From the NCBI GenBank assembly GCA_018649725.1, contig JABIHH010000089.1, forward strand, positions 1 through 53,604: a stretch of 53,604 nt of DNA, read 5' to 3'. The stretch comes from Rhodospirillaceae bacterium (lineage in GTDB: Bacteria; Pseudomonadota; Alphaproteobacteria; Rhodospirillales; UBA2165). Positions within the stretch are counted from its first letter, which is position 1. Each line of letters starts with the position of its first letter. A program made the position numbers and the translations under genes. Below the pieces are notes generated by a model. That model saw nothing but the letters and a program-made list of their open reading frames with translations. It was not told where the DNA came from and did not search any database. This document shows, one piece after another, positions 25,557 through 34,813 of this stretch.

Positions 25557-26507
25557 ATGAAGAAAGTCCGACATTTAAATATGTCCATGGCGGCGGCGTT
25601 ATTGGTACTGTCAGCTCTGGCCAGTCCATCCTGGAGTGCTGGGACACAGGCAACTCCTGAAAATAAATCAAGTGAAAACAATGAGTTAAATCCTGCCGAC
25701 TCTTTTTTATGCCGCTCGCAAACCCGTGGATTTGAAACCGCGTTGGGTGTCCCCGCACATCTTCTGACGGCTATTTCCTTGGCGGAGTCTGGAAAATGGG
25801 ACGAAACCAACAAGGCATTATTTGCCTGGCCCTGGACGGTTATGGCGGAAGGAAAAGGGCACTATATGCCGTCTAAAGCCAGCGCCATCTCAAAAGTACG
25901 CGTTCTGCAGGCGCGCGGTATTAAAAATATCGATGTCGGCTGTATGCAGATCAATCTCTATTACCACCCGAAAGCTTTTGAAGATCTCAACGCTGCTTTT
26001 GATCCTGAGCGGAATGTCGGTTATGCAGCCAATTTTCTGGCGGCTTTAAATCAAACAACAATGTCCTGGCCGCAAGCCGCTGCCAACTATCATTCGACAA
26101 CGACTTCAAAAAATGAAGTTTACTTGAACAAGGTTTTGGGGCTCTGGCAAAAAGTCAGCAACAAATCGATCCGCGGTTCGGGATTTCGCCGCTCACCAGA
26201 CCCAGCCTATGCCAATCCCATTGGTCGCACGGCACAGGTGGCTTTGCTGAAATCGAGATTCCGCGCGCGCTTGAGCGCCGAGCGCAATGCCAATAAGCCG
26301 GACAAAAAAAAGCAGGATCTTGAAGCCTGGCGGCGTGGACGATTTGATAAGAACTTCATGCAAGCGACAACAGCCCTGCAAAAAGCCGAGCAGGCTCGCA
26401 AAGACAAAAACTATCTCAACAAAGGCAAAAAGACTTTCGCCAGCAAACGCCAATCACAACTTTCTCAATGGCGCAAAAACCGAAGCGCTGCTGCCTTCAG
26501 AAACTAG
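25557..26507 (+). CDS. Secreted lytic transglycosylase-like (SLT) protein
   Basis: 316 residues from the ATG at 25557; a GTG two codons earlier is also possible. A signal peptide ends at about ALASPSWSAG. The SLT domain shows the catalytic Glu in AISLAESGKWD, a WPWTV insertion, VGCMQINLYYHP and the NVGYAANFLAAL and AAANYHS helices. The last 100 residues are strongly basic and low in complexity (many Lys, Arg, Gln), perhaps binding peptidoglycan or a partner. It cleaves peptidoglycan glycan strands in the periplasm, likely for envelope assembly. It is transcribed in the same direction as the cyclase gene that follows. Confidence 0.83.
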   Translation: MKKVRHLNMSMAAALLVLSALASPSWSAGTQATPENKSSENNELNPADSFLCRSQTRGFETALGVPAHLLTAISLAESGKWDETNKALFAWPWTVMAEGKGHYMPSKASAISKVRVLQARGIKNIDVGCMQINLYYHPKAFEDLNAAFDPERNVGYAANFLAALNQTTMSWPQAAANYHSTTTSKNEVYLNKVLGLWQKVSNKSIRGSGFRRSPDPAYANPIGRTAQVALLKSRFRARLSAERNANKPDKKKQDLEAWRRGRFDKNFMQATTALQKAEQARKDKNYLNKGKKTFASKRQSQLSQWRKNRSAAAFRN

Positions 26508-26595
26508 CCTTTAAAAAAGGGGTGCAGGCTGTTCGGATTACCGATAGATTTCGATCTTCGGCCTAATTTTTTGGCTTCGTTGATGGTGAAATGCT

Positions 26596-28080
26596 GTGAC
26601 CTTAAGAGCGCGATATCTTCTTTATATGCTGGGTGTTTCCCTGGTTCATCTTTTTGCTTTTCTGTCATTCATGTTGATATCCGGAAAAATGGATCGTCTT
26701 CTGTTTGCCATTCCGGTGAATTTACTCGTTCTTGTCGGGGTTAATTTATTGGGTGCCGTGGTCATTTTTGCCCCTATTCAAAAATTTTTAAGCGGCAACA
26801 TACCGATTGAAAAGGCGACCAAGCGAATTCATCAATTATCTTGGATGTCTTCTGCCTGGGCCGGGTTTCTTGTTTTTTGCCTGAGCTTTACAGCCTTTTT
26901 TGGCTTCAACGTTTTATGTCCTACTTGCAATCTAGCCGATATGGCACCGCTCTATATTTCCATGATCATAATCTTTTGTACTTTTGTGAGTATGTTTATT
27001 TTTTTCATGATTGATGATTTTGCCGCCGTTTTGAAGGCGGAAATCTTTGAGGAATTCGGCGAGCTTATCGCACCGACCGGCGCCAGCTTAAGGCGTAAAT
27101 TCGTTGCCGCCTTTATTGCCATCGGCATCGCCCCAGGATTGTTAATGTTCTTAGAGATTTTTGTTTTCAGCGATATTCGTAAACTCCAAGGCATCACATC
27201 CGAACAAGCCTTTACCTTTGATCTCCTGATTATCACGGTCATTGCCGGAGCCTCATTTTATTTCATTCAGAAAAACCTGTCCCGACCCGTCGAATCTCTA
27301 TTGAACTCGATGCGTGAAGTTGGACGGGGTAATCTGGATACGCGGGCGGCCATCTTGACCGATGATGAAATTGGCAAGCTCGCTAATAACTTCAATCAAA
27401 TGATTGAACAGGTGAAAGACCGCGATTTCATCAAAGAGACATTTGGTCGCTATGTCCCTGAATCGGTTGCCAGCGCGATCTTGGAGAACAAGGGTGAATT
27501 TAAAGCGCAGCATCGGCTAGCGACTATCCTTTATACCGATATTCAAAGCTTTACGACCATTTGCGAGAGCCTTTCGCCAGATGGTGTGGTCAATCTGCTC
27601 AATGAATATTTTTCTCTTTTGGTCGATGTCATAAATAAGCGCGGCGGTGTTGTGAACCAGTTTCAAGGCGATGCCATGTTGGTCACATTTAATGTGCCCG
27701 TGGCCAACGCCAACCATGCGGCCGATGCCGTTCAGACTGCTATCGATATTCAGCACGCTCTGGCGGATCACATATTTTGTCACGGTGAGAAAATGGTTAC
27801 CCGCATTGGCGTGAATACAGGCAACGTTGTCGCCGGCTCGGTTGGTGCAAACGAACGGCTCAATTATACCGTCCACGGTGATGCGGTGAATGTCGCGGCT
27901 CGGCTGGAAGGCTTAAACAAAGAATTTGGCTCCTTGGTTCTGATCTCTGAGGAAACCAGGGATCACGCTGAAAGCGGGCTTGGTTCAGATGTGCATTATG
28001 AGGCAAAAGGCGAGCTTCTTATTCGGGGCAAATCTGAAGCCGTCAAAGTTTATGAAGTCACCCAAACATTCAATGAATAG
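26596..28080 (+). CDS. Membrane-bound class III adenylate/guanylate cyclase with HAMP domain
   Basis: 494 residues from a GTG start. About six transmembrane helices fill residues 8-225, with a C-P-T-C pair (C108, C111) facing outward. A HAMP linker (about 228-280) leads to the class III catalytic domain (about 305-490). The metal-binding Asp pair is D315 (LYTDIQSF) and D359 (FQGDAML). Transition-state residues N432 and R436 are in NVAARLEG. The residue that normally is the adenine-reading Lys is Gln (Q355), and the second purine-reading position is Thr (T425), so base specificity is uncertain. It makes cAMP or cGMP in response to an unknown signal. The methyltransferase gene follows ten bases later. 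Confidence 0.9.
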   Translation: MTLRARYLLYMLGVSLVHLFAFLSFMLISGKMDRLLFAIPVNLLVLVGVNLLGAVVIFAPIQKFLSGNIPIEKATKRIHQLSWMSSAWAGFLVFCLSFTAFFGFNVLCPTCNLADMAPLYISMIIIFCTFVSMFIFFMIDDFAAVLKAEIFEEFGELIAPTGASLRRKFVAAFIAIGIAPGLLMFLEIFVFSDIRKLQGITSEQAFTFDLLIITVIAGASFYFIQKNLSRPVESLLNSMREVGRGNLDTRAAILTDDEIGKLANNFNQMIEQVKDRDFIKETFGRYVPESVASAILENKGEFKAQHRLATILYTDIQSFTTICESLSPDGVVNLLNEYFSLLVDVINKRGGVVNQFQGDAMLVTFNVPVANANHAADAVQTAIDIQHALADHIFCHGEKMVTRIGVNTGNVVAGSVGANERLNYTVHGDAVNVAARLEGLNKEFGSLVLISEETRDHAESGLGSDVHYEAKGELLIRGKSEAVKVYEVTQTFNE

Positions 28081-28089
28081 AGAAAATTT

Positions 28090-28791
28090 ATGACACTAGA
28101 ATGGCAAGGCAGCCCTAAACGATCGCACGCAGATATCATCAAGGAAATGCTCGAACCCAAAGGGGCCAAAGTTATCGATGTCGGCTGCGGGGCCGGGAAA
28201 ATGACGCGGCTTTTGACCGAAATGGGGGCGACGGTTATTGGCATTGATCCAGGCGAACGTCAATTGGTACGCGCCCGTGCCGCCTCAGTCATTGGCAATG
28301 AGACTTTCATCGAAGGTGTTGCTGAAGACCTTCCATTTGAAGATCAATCGACCGATATTGCGCTTTTTTTTAATAGCTTCCATCACATCCCGGAGGACAG
28401 TTTTCAAGCATCAATTCTTGAAGCGCATCGAGTTCTGCGGCCCGGTGGCAAGCTGTATTTTGCCGAGCCCATTGCCGATGGACCGCAATTTGAGCTCAAC
28501 CGATTGATCAATGATGAAACCGAGATTCGCGCTTTAGCCTATGAGAGTATTCTATCCGTCCCTGATTTCGGCTTTAAAACAGTGTCAGAATTCACCTATA
28601 TTGCGGAAAACCGACATAAAGACTTTGCCAGCTTCAAGACCAGCTCCACGTCAATCAATCCAGCACGAGATGCTATATTTGAGAAATATGATATTGAAAT
28701 TCGCGAACGATTTGAAAGATTTAGCGATAAAAATGGTGGAGGTTATGTCTTTTCGTTGCCAATTCGTGGAAATTTGTTCGAACGCGTCTAA
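28090..28791 (+). CDS. Class I SAM-dependent methyltransferase
   Basis: 233 residues with the standard order of methyltransferase motifs: VIDVGCGAGKMTRLL (motif I), VIGIDPGERQL, GVAEDLPFEDQSTDIALFFNSFHHI (motifs II/III region) and VLRPGGKLYFAEPIADG. The pattern is that of UbiE/Methyltransf_11 small-molecule methylases. It begins ten bases after the cyclase gene stop, so the two are probably co-transcribed. The substrate is unknown. Confidence 0.8.
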   Translation: MTLEWQGSPKRSHADIIKEMLEPKGAKVIDVGCGAGKMTRLLTEMGATVIGIDPGERQLVRARAASVIGNETFIEGVAEDLPFEDQSTDIALFFNSFHHIPEDSFQASILEAHRVLRPGGKLYFAEPIADGPQFELNRLINDETEIRALAYESILSVPDFGFKTVSEFTYIAENRHKDFASFKTSSTSINPARDAIFEKYDIEIRERFERFSDKNGGGYVFSLPIRGNLFERV

Positions 28792-28915
28792 TAATAGAAA
28801 CCGAATAATTGCATCGTATTTCACTAAAGTATTGAGGTAATCCACAGTTAAATTCAGGACATTTATTGCCTACATACAGCCTACGAAAACGGCAGAATTC
28901 TGCCTAACGTAGTAT

Positions 28916-29701
28916 GTGAGACTTCTTTTGAAAAATATTCTTCTAATTGGACTTGTTCTCCTTTCCACTTCCTTTATTTCATTTTCAACACCGAGTTTCG
29001 CTCAAGGTGCAAAATGCGATGATCTGCCAAAAGTAGAGTGGTGGAGCGGCACCCATGAAAAAGTTATCGCGACGGTGAAAAGGCGTTACCAAGGGAATTG
29101 GAAAAAATATATCTCACGGTGGGAATCCTACCTCGGCCGAATGGAAAAGCTCCATAACGCTGGTGCAACAGCTGTTGTCAAATCACGTGGCTTGAAGATA
29201 AGAGGCAAGCAGCTGGCAAATCATATTACCGATATTAATTCTCGAATTTCAGTTTTGAATTGTTTGAAAAAAAATCAAGAAGTTCGAAATAGCAAAGACG
29301 AGCAATTTGAAAAAGAAATTGCAAATTTCAATACGGCTGCCGGCGGAAAAACACCACAAAAATTTCAAGCACCCGAGGTCCAACATAACACCACCGAAGT
29401 TGCAGCAATTACCGGCAAACAGCTCGATATCGAAGTGACCGCAAAATGCGATAAGGACAGTGCGCTATTTCAAATAACCAATCTTGGTGACAAATGGCCA
29501 CGCCTCGGCGAAATAAATATATACCGGGTCAAGGGCAACTCCTTATTGTCTAAGCGTCGGGTTCGCATGGGTAACTCTCAGCAAGCGACATTTAGAATTC
29601 GCAAACGCGGTGGCGGCTCCTACGGCACCGTCGGCATCTGGGTATCACCAAGTTGGGTAAAACGCGCCTTCGCCTATGATGCGAAGATCACCTGCGGATA
29701 G
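28916..29701 (+). CDS. Secreted hypothetical protein
   Basis: 261 residues from a GTG start. It has a clear signal peptide (LLLKNILLIGLVLLSTSFIS... to SFAQG, cleavage near residue 30). Residues 40-130 form Lys/Arg-rich helices (KRRYQGNWKKYISRWESYLG). A linker rich in Gln, Thr and Pro follows, and then a beta-rich domain with two Cys (TAKCDKD and the final ITCG) that may pair. No family is recognised. There are no close partners: the downstream neighbour is a convergent beta-oxidation gene. Confidence 0.6.
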   Translation: MRLLLKNILLIGLVLLSTSFISFSTPSFAQGAKCDDLPKVEWWSGTHEKVIATVKRRYQGNWKKYISRWESYLGRMEKLHNAGATAVVKSRGLKIRGKQLANHITDINSRISVLNCLKKNQEVRNSKDEQFEKEIANFNTAAGGKTPQKFQAPEVQHNTTEVAAITGKQLDIEVTAKCDKDSALFQITNLGDKWPRLGEINIYRVKGNSLLSKRRVRMGNSQQATFRIRKRGGGSYGTVGIWVSPSWVKRAFAYDAKITCG

Positions 29702-29722
29702 CGCGCTAACTCTCGCTATACC

Positions 29723-31825
29723 TTAAGACGGGCTATAATCCTTAAAACCCTTCCCTTCGGCAGCTAAAGATTTCAGCAGATTTGACGGCTCGACCCAGTC
29801 ACCATACTTCTCATTGAGCTCGCACACTTTTTCATAGACTTTTGGCAAGCCCACCAGATCGGCATAGAACATTGGGCCACCCCAATATCTTGGGAAGCCA
29901 TAACCATAATGCCAGATGACATCGATATCGCTTGAGCGGACGGCCAAGCCTTCCTCCAGCACTTTGGCACCGGTATTGATCATGGCAAATATATAAGTTT
30001 CCAATATCTCTTCATCTGAAAATTCGCGGCGCTCGAAGCCAAGCTCTGCTGAGGTTTTAACAATCAGATCTTCAACCAGTTGGCTAGGCTCACCTTTACG
30101 GCTGCCTTCGGCATAGTCGTACCAACCGGCATTGGTTTTCTGGCCGTAACGTCCGGTCTCATAGAGGCGATCAATGATGACCGATTGGCGACGATCACCG
30201 TAGAGCTTTTTTTGCTCCTCGCGAATGAGGAAGCGCACATCGACGCCAGCGAGATCGTTCATTGCAAAGGGTCCCATCGGGAACCCAAATCCATAGATTA
30301 CTTTGTCGACCTGCGATGGCATGGCCCCCTCTTCGACCATAAATTCAGCGATGCGGGCGGAAATATGCAGCATCCGATTGCCAACGAAACCGTCACCGAC
30401 ACCGACCAATACGCCGGTCTTCCGGATCGTCTTAGCTAGCTTCATGATGGTTGCCAGGGTCTCTTTGGAGCTTTTATCCGTGCGCACATTCTCCAATAAT
30501 TTCATCACATTGGCGGGGCTAAAGAAATGCGTGCCGCAGACTTTATCAGGACGGCTGGTTGCTGTCGCAATCTCATTGATATCCAAGGTCGAGGTGTTAC
30601 TGGCAAGAATAGCTTCAGGCTTACAGACCTTGTCCAATTCGGCAAAAATCTTCTTTTTGAGCCCCATATCTTCAAAAACCGCCTCAATGACGATATCGAC
30701 ATCTGCCAGATCAGCATAGTCCGTGGTCCCAGAAATGAGCCTCATGCATTGATCCATTTTATCTTGGTTGATGCGCCCTCTTGAGACCGAACCGGCGTAA
30801 TTATTTTTGACTTTATCTAGTCCGGCATCGAGCGCATCTTGCGCGACATCGACAACCACGACCGGAATACCGGCATTAGCAAAATTCATTGCGATACCGC
30901 CGCCCATCGTACCACTGCCAATGATCGCAGCTTTTTTGATATCTTGAGCCGCCGTGTCTTTCGGAATATCCGGAATTTTGGCCACCTCACGTTCGGCGAA
31001 GAACATGTGACGCATAGACTTTGCTTCATCCCGCATCATTAGGCGGTCAAAAACTTCCCGCTCATGTTTCAAACCTTCAACGATGTCCATTTTGGTCGAA
31101 GCCTCGACGGTATTAATGCACTCGAAAGGAGATTCCATATTGCGCGATTTGGGCGCGATTTTTTTGCGCCAGTCTTCAAAAATCTGCGGATCTACATTAC
31201 TGATTTTTTCAGTGAGCGAGCCGGTTTGACGTGGCGCTTCACCGCTATCGGCTATCTGCTCGGCAAACTCGACAGCCCGGGCAACCAAATCAGCCTCGAC
31301 GATCTCATCCACAGCCCCCGATTCCAGGGCGTCTTGGGCCGAAATGGGATTACCGCCGACAATCATATCAAGCGCCTTTTCAACTCCAACAAGCCGCGGC
31401 AAGCGCTGGGTTCCGCCACCGCCTGGAATGAAACCCAAATTTACCTCTGGCTGACCGACCTGTGCGGTCGGGGCAATCAATCGGTAATGGCACCCCATAG
31501 CCAATTCCATACCGCCGCCTAGGGCAAAGCCATTTAAGGCCGCGACAACCGGCTTAGGCGAGAGCTCAAAATTTCGAATGATATTTTCAAGCTCGGGCAC
31601 ACCTTCCGGTGTCGGCTTTCCAAATTCGCTAATATCGGCCCCCGCAACAAACATTCGACCACCGCCGGTAACGACTATGCCTTTGCAGCTATCATCATCG
31701 ATGCAGGCTTGAAAACTATCGCCAAGCCCCTTTTTTACAGCAAAGCTAATCGCATTGGCTGGTGGACTATCGATGGTAATAACGCCGATGGCGCCTTGTT
31801 TTTCAAACTTGATAACGTCGGTCAT
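29723..31825 (-). CDS. FadJ-like fusion: enoyl-CoA hydratase / 3-hydroxyacyl-CoA dehydrogenase
   Basis: 700 residues. The N-terminal 190 form a crotonase domain: GGGRMFVAGADISEF and FALGGGMELAMGCHYR make the oxyanion hole, and NLGFIPGGGGTQRLPR is conserved. From about 295 on comes a 3-hydroxyacyl-CoA dehydrogenase with IGSGTMGGGIA (NAD), SNTSTLDI, THFFSPANVMKLLE (catalytic His) and a C-terminal helical domain. It hydrates and oxidises acyl-CoA in beta-oxidation. No thiolase or acyl-CoA dehydrogenase gene is adjacent. It could also process CoA intermediates of aromatic breakdown. It is followed upstream (same strand) by the quinone reductase-like gene. Confidence 0.9.
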   Translation of the reverse strand: MTDVIKFEKQGAIGVITIDSPPANAISFAVKKGLGDSFQACIDDDSCKGIVVTGGGRMFVAGADISEFGKPTPEGVPELENIIRNFELSPKPVVAALNGFALGGGMELAMGCHYRLIAPTAQVGQPEVNLGFIPGGGGTQRLPRLVGVEKALDMIVGGNPISAQDALESGAVDEIVEADLVARAVEFAEQIADSGEAPRQTGSLTEKISNVDPQIFEDWRKKIAPKSRNMESPFECINTVEASTKMDIVEGLKHEREVFDRLMMRDEAKSMRHMFFAEREVAKIPDIPKDTAAQDIKKAAIIGSGTMGGGIAMNFANAGIPVVVVDVAQDALDAGLDKVKNNYAGSVSRGRINQDKMDQCMRLISGTTDYADLADVDIVIEAVFEDMGLKKKIFAELDKVCKPEAILASNTSTLDINEIATATSRPDKVCGTHFFSPANVMKLLENVRTDKSSKETLATIMKLAKTIRKTGVLVGVGDGFVGNRMLHISARIAEFMVEEGAMPSQVDKVIYGFGFPMGPFAMNDLAGVDVRFLIREEQKKLYGDRRQSVIIDRLYETGRYGQKTNAGWYDYAEGSRKGEPSQLVEDLIVKTSAELGFERREFSDEEILETYIFAMINTGAKVLEEGLAVRSSDIDVIWHYGYGFPRYWGGPMFYADLVGLPKVYEKVCELNEKYGDWVEPSNLLKSLAAEGKGFKDYSPS

Positions 31826-31856
31826 TTTGTAAAAATCTTTCCTTTTGGGTTTTGCT

Positions 31857-32834
31857 TTAGACTTTTAGGAATTTATCTCGGTCATGGGGTTGATCAAAGT
31901 TAATACTCGGCCCTTTAGCGACAATGCCAAGTGGATTAACCTTCGGCATCAAATGATAATAGCCGCGTTTTATATGATCAAAATTTGTCACTTCCGCAAT
32001 ACCAGGATGCTGATAAAGCTCGAGGGTGAAATTCCATAAATTTGGGTATTCATAAATGTGCTTTTTATTACATTTGAAGTGGCCGTAATAAACAATGTCG
32101 AACCGCAGCAATGTTGAGAACAGCCGCCAATCGGCTTCGGTAAGGCGCTCCCCGACCAAATAGCGTTGCTGGCCGAGACGGGCATCCAGATCATCTAATG
32201 TATTAAACAATTTATCGAAGGCTTCCTCATAGGCTTCTTGGGTCGCGGCAAAGCCCGTCCTATAAACGCCATTATTCACATTGGCATAAACGACGTCATT
32301 GATCTCATCGATCTCAGATCGCAGATCTTCTGGATAGTAATCACTGTTATTGCCGGTCAAACCATCGAAAGCTGAATTGAACATTCGAATTATTTCGGAT
32401 GACTCATTGCTCACAATCGTTTGGTTTTCAATATCCCACAACGTCGGCACCGTCACCCGGCCGGTATAGCCGGGATCGGCTTTGCTGTATAATTCGTGGA
32501 GATGATGAATATTGTTAACGCTATCGGGAATTGCGCCGGGCTCGTCATTGAACGTCCAGCCCTCGTCTTTAAACGAAGCACCACCGACGGATAGGCTGAT
32601 GATATCTTCGAGGCCCTTTAGTGTTCGGAACATAACGGAGCGATAGGCCCAGGGGCAATTATGGGTGACATAAAGATGATAGCGCCCGGGCTCAGCTCTA
32701 AAGCCCGCTTGCCCTGTTGGGCCGGCAGCACCATCCGCGGTTACCCAACTCCTAAAGCTGCTATCGGGGCGAACAAATTTGCCATCTTTATTGCGAAACT
32801 GATCATCATCTGACCATTTTCCATCAATGAGCAT
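31857..32834 (-). CDS. Glutathionyl-hydroquinone reductase (GST superfamily, Xi class)
   Basis: 325 residues from the ATG at 32834 (MLIDGKWSDDDQF). The catalytic Cys is C60 in HNCPWAYR, with a thioredoxin-like N-domain and all-helical C-domain (LGQQRYLVGERLTEADWRLF). This is the YqjG/ECM4 type that reductively removes glutathione from glutathionyl-hydroquinones. In a genome rich in aromatic breakdown it may rescue quinones that escape the ring-cleavage pathways. It lies upstream of the FadJ-like gene on the same strand, separated by about 30 bases. Confidence 0.9.
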   Translation of the reverse strand: MLIDGKWSDDDQFRNKDGKFVRPDSSFRSWVTADGAAGPTGQAGFRAEPGRYHLYVTHNCPWAYRSVMFRTLKGLEDIISLSVGGASFKDEGWTFNDEPGAIPDSVNNIHHLHELYSKADPGYTGRVTVPTLWDIENQTIVSNESSEIIRMFNSAFDGLTGNNSDYYPEDLRSEIDEINDVVYANVNNGVYRTGFAATQEAYEEAFDKLFNTLDDLDARLGQQRYLVGERLTEADWRLFSTLLRFDIVYYGHFKCNKKHIYEYPNLWNFTLELYQHPGIAEVTNFDHIKRGYYHLMPKVNPLGIVAKGPSINFDQPHDRDKFLKV

Positions 32835-32985
32835 TCCCACGAGAATCTCTCCAAAATTAAAATAAATGTCGGTTTCGAAATTTAATTCGCCACCCGAACA
32901 ATAGGGCAATGATGGCGTATGACCTCAGAAGAGTCACGAACATTTGCCCTCAGACTTGAAGATCCCCGGCCTTAAGACTCAGGCC

Positions 32986-33909
32986 CTATGATACCGGCGC
33001 CGATTTTCTCTCCTGGCGTTCGCGCCTCGCAATATAAACCACGGAGGCCAAAACAATCACGCCGCCGGTTAGCGTAAAGGCATTCGGGATATCACCAAAG
33101 AAAATATAGCCAAGGATTGCGGCCCAGATTAATCGTGTAAAAGAGATCGGTTCGATCACCGCTATATCGGCAAGCGAAATTGCCCAGGTGATGCAGAAAT
33201 GATTCATAATCGTCACGATCGCCAAAGCAACAATCCATATCATTTGCTCGATATTGGGCACGGTCCAATAGAACAAGGCAATTGGAAAAGCTAAAATAGC
33301 AACCCAGGCGGCCTGCCAAAACACCACCGATTCCGGCGGATCAGTTCGGGTGATGATCTTTACCAATAACTTAGTCACTGCAAAACAAAGCGATGAAAAC
33401 AGCATTGCCAAAACGCCGGGTGAGATTTCACCGGCGCCGGGGCGAACAATGATTAAAGCACCGATGATACCAACAACAAGCGCACCCCACCGCCAAGGTT
33501 CAGATTTTTCTCCTAAAAAAAAGATTGCGCCCAGAACGGCAAAGGTTTGAGCTGTAAAGCCAACGGCAGTATTGAGATCTAAGGGAATGCGCGGCAGCGC
33601 CCAGAACCAAGCCGACAATGCCAACATAAAAAATAGACCGTTGGTAAATTGCAACACCGGCCGGGTCGTACGAATGCCGGAAATACCTCGCCTAAGTATC
33701 CATGGCAGAAGCATCATCACCATGACAAATGCACGAATAAAATTGAGAAAGAAAGGATGCAGCTCACCACCGAGCTCTTTACCGATCGCTCCATTGATCG
33801 TTAGCAATAGGGCCGACAATAAAGCCAGCCCGATGCCGATCAAGTTGTTTGAGGGTCGCCCAGAAACGCCTCCGGAGGCGGAAGATGGTGAGAATTGATT
33901 GCTGCTCAT
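32986..33909 (-). CDS. DMT-family transporter (EamA)
   Basis: 307 residues with about ten hydrophobic helices in two EamA repeats. NFIRAFVMVMMLLPWIL is in the first repeat and GALIIVRPGAGE ends it; the second ends VIVLASVVYIARRERQ. It sits next to the FAH-family gene of the second aromatic cluster, upstream and on the same strand, with a 44-base gap; a role in export of a pathway compound is possible but not shown. Confidence 0.83.
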   Translation of the reverse strand: MSSNQFSPSSASGGVSGRPSNNLIGIGLALLSALLLTINGAIGKELGGELHPFFLNFIRAFVMVMMLLPWILRRGISGIRTTRPVLQFTNGLFFMLALSAWFWALPRIPLDLNTAVGFTAQTFAVLGAIFFLGEKSEPWRWGALVVGIIGALIIVRPGAGEISPGVLAMLFSSLCFAVTKLLVKIITRTDPPESVVFWQAAWVAILAFPIALFYWTVPNIEQMIWIVALAIVTIMNHFCITWAISLADIAVIEPISFTRLIWAAILGYIFFGDIPNAFTLTGGVIVLASVVYIARRERQERKSAPVS

Positions 33910-33953
33910 CTCTCGATTATTCAGTGATTCTTGATGATAGCAAACGGATTAAT

Positions 33954-34802
33954 TTATTCGGCAACCACCGTATTCGACAAGGTGCCAATTGCCGGAATTT
34001 CAACCTCAACCACATCGCCCGGCTTCAACCAATCTTTTTCTTCTGTGCCAATGATCGAGCCTGCTGGAGACCCTGTCGCGATCATGTCGCCAGCTTCCAA
34101 TTGAGTGAATTTAGAAGCGTGTGAGATGAGATATTTGGTGTCAAAGATCATCAACTCCGTACCGGCATCCTGCACCACCTCTCCGTTCCGACGGGTATAG
34201 ATGTGCTGTTCTGCCGGATCGCCAACTTCATCAGCGGTTACGATCCAGGGACCAATGCCACCAGATTTATAGAAGTTTTTGGCCGGCGTATTTTGTGTTC
34301 CCATCGCCATCCAATCCCGCACGCTGCCTTCGTTCATGATGGTGTAACCAACAATATGGTCGAGCGCATCGGCTTCTGAAATATGGCGGCCGGCTTTGCC
34401 GATAACGGCGACAAGCTCACCCTCATAGTCAAACTGCTCACCGGCTTTGGGGTCCAGGATATCTTGGCCATGCGCCGAAAATCCGCTGACAAAACGGCCA
34501 AAGATGCTGGGATACTGTAATGGCCCACCTTCTTCGACAACTTCGTGATAAGCCCGGTAGTTGCGCCCAGCGCACATAATTTTTTGCACATTTGGAATCG
34601 GCAAATCATATTCAATAGCATCCAAAGCATGATCTGCCGGCTCACCGATTAACGCCTGTATTTGGTCCAGCGCATCCGCCGCGATCACATCACGCAAAGT
34701 CGGAAATTGTTTATCGAGCCGAGTCGACGCATCAACAATGCCGCTCTCCGTAACCACGCCATAGCGCGCCTTTCCATCTGCTTTGTAGCTAATGAGTTTC
34801 AT
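33954..34802 (-). CDS. Fumarylacetoacetate hydrolase (FAH) family enzyme (second copy)
   Basis: 282 residues, about the same length as the FAH gene at 4197-5057 and clearly paralogous. The metal site is DYEGELVAVIGKAGRHI, with MCAGRNYRAYHEV, IMNEGSVRDW and KNFYKSGGIGPW conserved, and a lid ATGSPAGSI. It ends the leftward operon that begins with the semialdehyde dehydrogenase at 38675. Such enzymes may be acylpyruvases or decarboxylases on ring-cleavage 2-oxo acids. The specific role is unknown. Confidence 0.85.
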   Translation of the reverse strand: MKLISYKADGKARYGVVTESGIVDASTRLDKQFPTLRDVIAADALDQIQALIGEPADHALDAIEYDLPIPNVQKIMCAGRNYRAYHEVVEEGGPLQYPSIFGRFVSGFSAHGQDILDPKAGEQFDYEGELVAVIGKAGRHISEADALDHIVGYTIMNEGSVRDWMAMGTQNTPAKNFYKSGGIGPWIVTADEVGDPAEQHIYTRRNGEVVQDAGTELMIFDTKYLISHASKFTQLEAGDMIATGSPAGSIIGTEEKDWLKPGDVVEVEIPAIGTLSNTVVAE

Positions 34803-34813
34803 CTTTTTATCCC

